Under the pieces are notes generated by a model. The model saw only the letters and a list, made by a program, of their open reading frames with translations, was not told where the DNA came from and made no database searches. A stretch of DNA of 64,000 bases from contig JAPEVC010000043.1 of the NCBI GenBank assembly GCA_027946555.1, positions 119,632-183,631 of the forward strand. The letters run 5' to 3'. The DNA comes from Gnomoniopsis sp. IMI 355080 (lineage: Eukaryota; Ascomycota; Sordariomycetes; Diaporthales; Gnomoniaceae). The translations under genes and the position numbers were made by a program. Below, in pieces: positions 57,332 through 64,000 of the stretch; the first letter of the stretch is position 1, and every line of letters begins with the position of its first letter.

Positions 57332-59507
57332 ATGTCTCCCGCCAAGCTCTACCCAGGCCTCGGCCTCCCACTCCGATACCACCCCCAAACTGACCCAGCA
57401 TATCGCTACAGAGCCGATACGCTACCTACATTCCCACTCGGCAGCCATCCCAATATCTTAGGTTCGGAATCAGACCTTCTCCCCGTCCGCGAGGTCGCTA
57501 TGCTGGCAATCATGGACCGGCTGACCGATAAACCCATGTGGAATCGCAAGGTCTTTGACGAGGCCATCGTGTCCAAGTGGAAGGACGAGGCATTGGCCGT
57601 ACCAGATGAGGAGTGGATGAAAGTCGCCGCCGCACCGGGAAGCGGATGGGATCAGCCTCCAGAGAGGCATCAGAAATACGAGAATGGGCAGTTTCAATGG
57701 GTCGAGAAAGTGCCAACGAAGTTGGTCGGGATCATGAGTGAGCGGGCTTTTGACTTTGTAAGTCCGTCATTGTTGCTGCACAAGGTCCGTTCTTCACTGA
57801 ATACTGTTCCAGTGTGTCAAGGAGTTACGCAGTAAGGCTTGTTACTATGAGAAGACGGGTCTGGTGCCGACACTTGACGCCTCTGCTGCGGTGGTTAAGT
57901 CTGATGTTCTGGTCGAGGCTGAACTACATGACTCCCTAGAAGAAGCTTTCAGAAAACTTCAAGATGAACAGGCGGACGATCCAGATTGGCATCCTCAATC
58001 TGGCGGTATGGTCCAGGATCTGGTTGACCCGTCCATGTTTCCACTCGTCTACGGCCGAAGCAAGGTGCTCAGGAAACAACGCGTCAACGTTATAGACGCT
58101 ATTGGAAAATGGGCTGGCAAGGGCGAGGTCATTCCGGAGGTCAAAGAGTCCGGCCAAGAAGAAAGTAATACAACACAGGGCCGAAGTGAGGTACTGCTTG
58201 GTAGCACAGATATCCCTAACAAGTATTGGTCTACTTCGTACCAATGGCTGCCGTCAAATGTCTCGTTCCGGAAAGGTGGCGGCGTCAAATTGAAGAGCTA
58301 CATCAACAACTTACACCCGACAAACTACCCCGATATTTACGCTACTGTTGAAAAGCTGATAGAAACAGCGATTCCAGCTTGGAATCAGTCTCTTCTGGAG
58401 TTCACAAGTTCCTATCATCATTTCGGTCCAGGACAGAAAGGATCGCGATTCTCGGTACCAGACGAAGCTGACGAAGAGACAGCCGATAATTGGTCTCCAT
58501 CTGACCGCGCCGAGCTGGCTGATTCTGAAGTTGATTTTAGCAAGGACGTCCTTTGGGACCATATTGAAAACGAAGAGGAACGAAAATGGAAAATTTTGCG
58601 AACACCAGTTTTGAGGGAACCGGACCCTTTCAAGGAGGTTGAGTATGACCCTCAGAAGACCACACAGCCCTCGGGTCGTTCACGAGGCAACTATCGCGTG
58701 CCGGAACGGTCTGGGGGTGTAGTGCGGCATTGGTCTCAGGTAGCTCAAGCAAGGAGGTTTCTGATGGGTGCTCGGGTACATCCTACTGCCAAGAGTGTCG
58801 TTGGCGGACTACGAGACAAATTCAGAAAGCCCGGCCTGCAGATCATCGTCAAGATGAGTTCAATCGAGCTCACACCGGAGAAGCCTGAGTTTGCCTCAGG
58901 AGGCTGGCAAATTGAAGGTTTGATGAACGAGAAGATTTGTGCCACAGCTCTCTACTACCTCGACAGCGAGAACATCACAGAAAGCAGCTTGTCGTTCCGT
59001 ATGCAAACATCTTATGATCAGGACGTACTACAGAGCAAAGTGGGCCAAGATTCGTACCACTGGTTAGAGTGTAACTATGGCACGCGATTCCACCATACGA
59101 ATGGCTCTTGTATCCAGAATTATGGCAGTGTCAAGACTTCCGAGCGCCGTCTCCTTGCCTTCCCCAATGTCTTCCAGCATCGTGTCTCCCCGTTCGAGCT
59201 CGTCGACAAACAGAAGCCAGGGCATCAGCGCTTCATCGTGCTGTGGCTGGTTGACCCGCACCAGCGAATCATCTCAACAGCCAACGTCCCTCCGCAGCAG
59301 CAGAACTGGTGGGTCAGGTCTATCTTTGGTGAGTCCGTCGATGAACAACAGGCAGCAACGGAGAAGTTTCCTGCAGAGTTCGTGCAACTGCTCCGTGAGG
59401 AGGGCGTGGACCTGCCGAGCGTAGACAACGGCAAGCAACTCAAGCTCACTAACGAGCTTCTAGACTTGGTACGTCAAGATTTCAGCTTGGGCACGTTTAG
59501 CGCGTAA
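57332..59507 (+). CDS. DUF4246-family protein, two exons
   Basis: Exons are 57332-57757 and 57813-59507, giving 706 residues, normal for this fungal family of unknown function. The N-terminus MSPAKLYPGLGLPLRYHP is followed by a helical region (REVAMLAIMDRLTDKPMWNRKVF). The centre has WSTSYQWLPSNVSFR and LKSYINNLHP. The C-terminal part contains EGLMNEKICATALYYLDSENI and YHWLECNYG. It also contains ...RRLLAFPNVFQHRVSPFEL followed by PGHQRFIVLWLVDPH. This His...Arg spacing looks like the distal half of a 2-oxoglutarate/Fe(II) double-stranded helix, but a clear HxD is not obvious to me, so an oxygenase role is only a guess. The start is the ATG at 57332; the frame opens 12 bases earlier without an ATG. 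It is convergent with OLA1. Confidence 0.87.
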
Positions 59508-60089
59508 GAGGCGAAAGAGCACCGGCTGGCGCTCATGGCGGAGAGGACGACACACCAGGCTGTGGCGGAGGAAGAGTGGAGTAGAGCTACTTACAGTCTC
59601 TGAGAGCTAGCGCTGCTGCAGCCTGTCGTCCCAATTAAATAACATTTAGTCGACTGGCTTTCTGAGTTCATATACAAGTTTTGAGATATGGAGCTTGACG
59701 CTGGTCGTGAGGTCTTCAGTTCCGGTCTCTGTTGACACCTTACTGGTTTGTTCCGCCGCAAGAAACGAAGAGAAATATGCAAACATGCAATATGGAGCCA
59801 CAAATTGGAACGTATAAATACAACAAAGCGACCTGCACCTGGAAATCGTACAATTGGGCAGTGCAGATCACAATCGCGCTTGATTTGCGTCCAACAAAAC
59901 TTGTAACATGTATATCCAACCACAGGGTAGTCACACGTAAATCCTTGAAGCGAATGATAAACAAGTTTGAGGGGTACACATGGATGTTGATCTGGTGACT
60001 GATGAGTGTCCTACATAATCAATCATCGAGTCCCGCCCCTTCATGGACATACTACCCTGATCATCGCTCGGGCATCTACCCAACCTCTC
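59508..60089. other. Convergent 3' spacer between the DUF4246 and ola1 genes
   Basis: This 582 bp, A/T-rich in its middle, presumably holds both 3' UTRs. Short frames on both strands have no family. Confidence 0.5.
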
Positions 60090-61558
60090 CTATGCCTTGG
60101 CAGCGCCGGCCTTGATAAGAATAATATCGCCATCCTGGACGACGTAATCCTTGCCCTTAGTCATCACCTTACCCTTGGCCTTGACCTCAGACTCATCACC
60201 GAGCTCTTTCAAAACCTCGAAGTTGTAGACGAGGGCCTGGATAAAGGTCTTCTCGAAATCGTTGTGAATCACGCCAGCGGCTTGAGGAGCCTTGGTACCG
60301 TTGCGAATGGTCCATTGCCTGACTTCATCGGTGCCAGTTGTGAAGAAACTGCCGAGGTTGAGCACCTTGCGCATCTGAGTAATTACCTTGGGCAACGCGG
60401 AGTCTCCACCGATCTTCTTGCACTCTTCCTTGACCTCCTCATCCGTCGCAAAGGCAGCCAACCTCTCCTCAAGAGCCACTGAGATGGGAATGATAGGATC
60501 GCCCGGAGAGTTGGTCTTGCACCACTCCGCGATCGCGGGCAGGTGCTTGTTCTTCTTACGGATGTAATCCTTCTCTGATAAGTTCACCAAGAAGACAACC
60601 GGCTTGGCAGAAAGCAGGAACAGAGGGTTGATGACCTCGACCTAGAGCACACATCAGCCTCTGGCCCACAACTATTATGATGAAAAGAAGTGGTATGTGT
60701 GTTGAAGTCAGACGGATTTTTATCTCAATATGCACTCTGCGTTGTTTGGTGAGGCATTCAACGAGCTGGGATTATATCAGGCACTATGGCCCTTTGTCAT
60801 CATGTAGAGGTATTTGGTGGCACGCGAAAGTGAAAAGGATCGAGTTCTTACCTCTTTGGGTCCCCAATTTCCGGCTCGGACATCCTTGCCGTCCTTCAGC
60901 CATGCCAAAACCTTTTCTATCGTGGCTTGCTCATCTCTGGCATTCTTCTGCTCCAGGCTGTTGCCACCTGGCCGGGTCTTCTTCTTCTGGGCCTCGAGGG
61001 CCTTCTCCACGAACTCAATGTCCTTGAGCCTCAACTCCTCGGCAATGATGTCCAAGTCACGGGTAGGGTTCACATCACCCTCGACGTGGATGATCTCTGC
61101 ATCGTCGAAGCAACGGACCACCTGGAAGACGGCATCGACGGCACGAATGTGAGACAAGAAGGCGTTACCAAGACCAGCACCAGTGGAAGCGCCGCGGGTC
61201 AGACCAGCAATGTCGTAAATGGTCAGGTTTGCGGGGACGCGCGACTTGGGCTTGTACTTCTCCACCAGCCAGTCGTAACGCTCATCAGGGACAATGACGC
61301 GAGACTCCTCGGGGTCAATGGTGGCGTAGGGAAAGTTGGCGGGATTGCCAAGGTGGCATTTGGTGATGGCCTGGAACAGGGTAGATTTTCCGACGTTTGC
61401 AAGGCCGACCTGAAAGAGAGTCAGAGGACGGCCTGTAGATGCGAGTGGTCGGTGAATTGGAGCGAGGGGATGCAAAAGCTCACAATGCCACTCTTCAAGC
61501 TGTTGCCAGGACGGCCAAGGAGGATCTTCTCCTCCTTGACTTGCTTCTTGGGGGCCAT
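60090..61558 (-). CDS. ola1: Obg-like ATPase OLA1 (YchF family), three exons
   Basis: This ribosome-associated P-loop protein prefers ATP over GTP and is linked to translation and stress control. Exons, in gene order, are 61558-61484, 61409-60852 and 60641-60090, giving 394 residues, the standard length. Motifs are G1 GLANVGKS, G3 DIAGLTRGASTGAGLGN, and the altered G4 NLSEKD in place of NKxD, which explains ATP preference in this family. A coiled coil and a C-terminal TGS domain (KDYVVQDGDIILIKAGAA) follow. The N-terminus MAPKKQVKEEKILLGRPGN is typical. Introns are 74 and 210 nt. The gene is divergent with the PPPDE gene across 1.2 kb. Confidence 0.97.
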
Positions 61559-62714
61559 CTTTTTCTTGGAATAGAGACGAAGGGAGAGGAAGGTAACCGT
61601 GCAGCTAAGCACGGATCGCGGTAGAAAGGCAGAGCTAGCTGCAGGTGTGGAAAAGGTGCGCGAGACAGAAGTGAATAGAAGAGGGGTTTGCAGAAGAAGG
61701 GACGTGGTCGCGACCTGGACGGGCTGTTTCCAGCCCTGACGTCTTGATTTTCTTGACTGCAGAAAGGCCGAATGTATTGAGCCTCTGCGAATAGAGCACT
61801 GTCTCGTCAGGATCGTGATTGAGACGAGACGGGACGAGATCGCTAGTTAAGAAAACGAATGGGTTGTGGATGGGTGGTGTTGGGTTGTGTTGTAATGTGA
61901 GAGAAGATGAGATTGAATTTTCTCTGGCAGCTTCTCAAATTTCACATAGCTTGCTCGACGTGGGGCTGGTCCAAGGCGGGGGGGGGGATGACGAGGGCAG
62001 GCAATAGGCACCTGCAGCTTTCCAGCCCAGTTCTCCAACTTCCAGGGCACGGTCCCCCTCTAGGAAATACCAGACGGCGCTGGAGAAACTGGTGCTCCGA
62101 TATGAGGTGGAATTCCAAGGTTCCCCGCAATGGAGTAATGGGAGAGAGCATCGACTCTGAGAGCAACTTCTAAGTTTGGCACTGCTGAAATCTCCATGGA
62201 TGAGCAGGGATCACCTGGAGACAAGGTTCGGTCTAAACCCAGGAGTCGGGAGCGCCTTGTGCGCGGGACGAGCTGCCACACTGCAGGATGCACTTGAGCC
62301 GGACTGGTTTGACCGGAAAGAGTTGGCGTCACCCAAGCTTACCACTCGATCATCCAAGATCCAACCTCCAATTGAACCCATTCCATCCATTATCTCGCTT
62401 CTCCCGCGCCTCGTTTCCTGACTGCTTACTGTGCGCTGTTGGTCGACTTTATTGACTACGGCCGTCACAGGTGGTTCACGCGTTTCGAGTGAGCGACCCT
62501 GTTTCAGCTATTACTCTGACGGGAACTTACTGTGCCTTCGTCTCCGCTTCGTGGGCTTACTGCGTTTTCCGCATCTTACGCATGCACCCGCGTGGCCTAG
62601 TCACGTCCCTGCTTGCATGACCGAGTGTCGATATCAGGCCTGCTACTAGACTCCTTCCCTTCAGGAACTCCTTCTCCTTTCCTGCTACACTCGTCAATAT
62701 CGCCATCCCCCTCA
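61559..62714. promoter_or_regulatory. Divergent spacer between ola1 and the PPPDE peptidase gene
   Basis: This 1.16 kb contains G/T-rich sequence at 61855-61900, a G10 run at 61978-61987 and only short unrecognised frames. Confidence 0.45.
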
Positions 62715-63481
62715 ATGTCAAACAATAGCAGCCGCGCCAAGATGGCGCCTAAGAAGTCCTCGTCGAAGTCGGCTAGGTCCCATAGATCGACCTTGTCTCT
62801 CCAGAAGACTGAGATCACGATACATATCTACGATCTCTTACCAGTACGTGCCACTCCGTGCCAAAGGTCCATGGTCAGACTAACAGTGCGTAGCCGGGCA
62901 GATTCTCCTCCATTCTTTGGGCGATAGGAACCTCTCTCTTACACACGGGAGTCGTGATAAACGGTCGAGAATACGCATATGGCGGCCACGATAAGCGCGG
63001 AGTAACCGGAGTGTACTGGACGAGACCCAAGACTGTTCCCCCCGGCGGCACCTTCAGGGCAGAGATACTTCACGGTTTCACCCTCTCCCCCCAAAATGAG
63101 ATCGACGAGATCATCCACGAAGTCTCCAACGAATTCCAAGGCACCGCATATAACCTATTGACGAAGAACTGCAATCACTTCACTTCATATCTGTGCCAGA
63201 GATTGACGGGCAGGAATGGTCCTGGCTGGTTGAATAGGGCAGCGAGCATTGGAGTAGCCCTCCCATGTATCGTGCCGAGAGACTGGATCGAGCCCCCGGA
63301 GTATGATACCCAGGGAGGCGACCTTCTCGAGGACGAAGACTCTTCCTCGGATGAGAGGTCCAGGATGTTGCGGAGTTCTAGCGAGGCGCCGAGATTAGTT
63401 GACCTCCCAGCTAGGAAGGATACCGCTTCGGCTATACGACTCGACGACGGTAGAGCCGCGGTGAGAGGAGAGAGTTCATAA
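62715..63481 (+). CDS. DeSI/PPPDE-family cysteine peptidase, two exons
   Basis: Members of the PPPDE fold remove SUMO or ubiquitin in animals and plants; the fungal role is not established. Exons are 62715-62843 and 62894-63481, giving 238 residues. A basic Ser/Lys-rich N-tail precedes the domain, which starts at TEITIHIYDLLP. The intron is only 50 nt and splices to PGRFSSILWAIGTSLLH. The catalytic His is expected in LLHTGVV and the Cys in KNCNHFTSYL; both are present. YAYGGHD and PRDWIEPP are also family words. The C-terminal about 60 residues are Ser/Glu/Asp-rich and disordered. The start could be the second ATG at 62742 (MAPKKSSS), which has a good context. A SUMO gene lies 25 kb away in the same window, which is no proof of a link. 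Confidence 0.9.
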
Positions 63482-64000
63482 CCACGATTCTTGATCCCGG
63501 TTTTGCTTGGTATCGGATCTGAGCTTGATATGGCTCCGAGTGTCCTTCTGCAGATGGATAGGCTGGTAGAGAGCGAGTGACAGCGACGGGTTTGCGTTGA
63601 GGCCGGATGGTTCCGAGCTCGGTTGACGGCCATTGAACCCAAGCTGCGCTGGCAGGTTTTGCTTTGCTCTCGGTTTCTTTCTTTTTTTCTTCTTTTTCTT
63701 TCTCTTTGCAAGATCTCACCACTCGAGATTCATCTTTATGACATGATATCGGAGTTAAGAGGCATTGTTACGGTTGCGGGAGTTTTGGGAAATGGGACTT
63801 GCGTTTTGCCTATGATATCACCGTGTTGTTGAATTTGCGGCGGCATTTTTGGTCTTCTCTGACGGCAGGCCTTACTTCTACAGCAGTTGAGCAGAATATT
63901 ACATCACTTTAGCCAATAAATGAGTATCATTTCGAACAGTGTGTTAAAGTTCACTGTCAAAAGCCCAATTGACCGTTGTTGGCCTCTTCCCAGAGCCTTT
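63482..64000. other. Right-end spacer
   Basis: This 519 bp after the PPPDE stop carries a T/C-rich stretch (63676-63705), perhaps part of the 3' UTR. No gene is seen, and the window ends here. Confidence 0.45.

Noticed and set aside
37581..63481. SUMO and the PPPDE/DeSI peptidase as a linked SUMO system
   Set aside because: They are 25 kb apart with unrelated genes between, and the fungal PPPDE proteins are not known to act on SUMO.

Overview
The window is nuclear DNA from a filamentous ascomycete (Pezizomycotina, most likely a Sordariomycete). Most genes carry one to six short introns (about 46-410 nt) with GT...AG ends. Intergenic spacers are 0.3-6 kb with both strands used freely, and the protein families are those of filamentous ascomycetes (Snt2, MUS-301, DUF4246, F-box/JmjC, fungal proline iminopeptidase). 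No rRNA, tRNA, transposon, secondary-metabolite cluster or CRISPR array is visible. I support 21 protein-coding genes. All coordinates come from reading frames and splice signals, and every spliced model sums to a whole number of codons.

Layout, left to right: cytosine deaminase (+, 125-944); the chromatin reader Snt2 (-, 7410-1451); a 5.8 kb gene-free divergent spacer; the HELQ/MUS-301 DNA helicase (+, 13247-16091); a BTB protein (+, 17465-18960); a secreted type-B carboxylesterase (+, 19699-21705) convergent with proline iminopeptidase (-, 23659-22007); an unrecognised protein with four Cys-Pro motifs (+, 24341-26154); TVP38 (-, 28103-26727); a CCCH zinc finger-Smr protein (-, 31150-28841); an F-box/JmjC protein (-, 34422-32473); eIF4A (+, 35168-36752); SUMO (+, 37581-38041); the mRNA export factor Yra1 (+, 38791-40321); a disordered protein (-, 41791-40730); a 3.2 kb spacer; a 6-phosphogluconate/3-hydroxyisobutyrate dehydrogenase-like enzyme (-, 46040-44967); an unrecognised, probably mitochondrial protein (-, 48524-46480); valyl-tRNA synthetase (+, 49058-52608); an M1 aminopeptidase (-, 56484-52892); a DUF4246 protein (+, 57332-59507); the OLA1 ATPase (-, 61558-60090); and a DeSI/PPPDE peptidase (+, 62715-63481).

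Most of the window is housekeeping: translation (eIF4A, ValRS, OLA1), mRNA export (Yra1), SUMO biology (SUMO and a DeSI-family peptidase, 25 kb apart), chromatin and DNA repair (Snt2, JmjC, MUS-301) and peptide turnover (proline iminopeptidase, M1 aminopeptidase). I see no operon-like accessory system and do not claim one.

The observations most worth following are: (1) an AUG-less, Arg-rich, acid-free in-frame leader upstream of the ValRS start, which looks like a mitochondrial presequence translated from a near-cognate codon; (2) a spliced presequence exon on the M1 aminopeptidase, with a second start that would give the cytosolic enzyme; (3) a 10-bp palindrome family, TACC(TA/TG/CA)GGTA, found nine times and only between genes; (4) a Cys-Pro motif protein that may bind heme; (5) G/C homopolymer runs inside introns.
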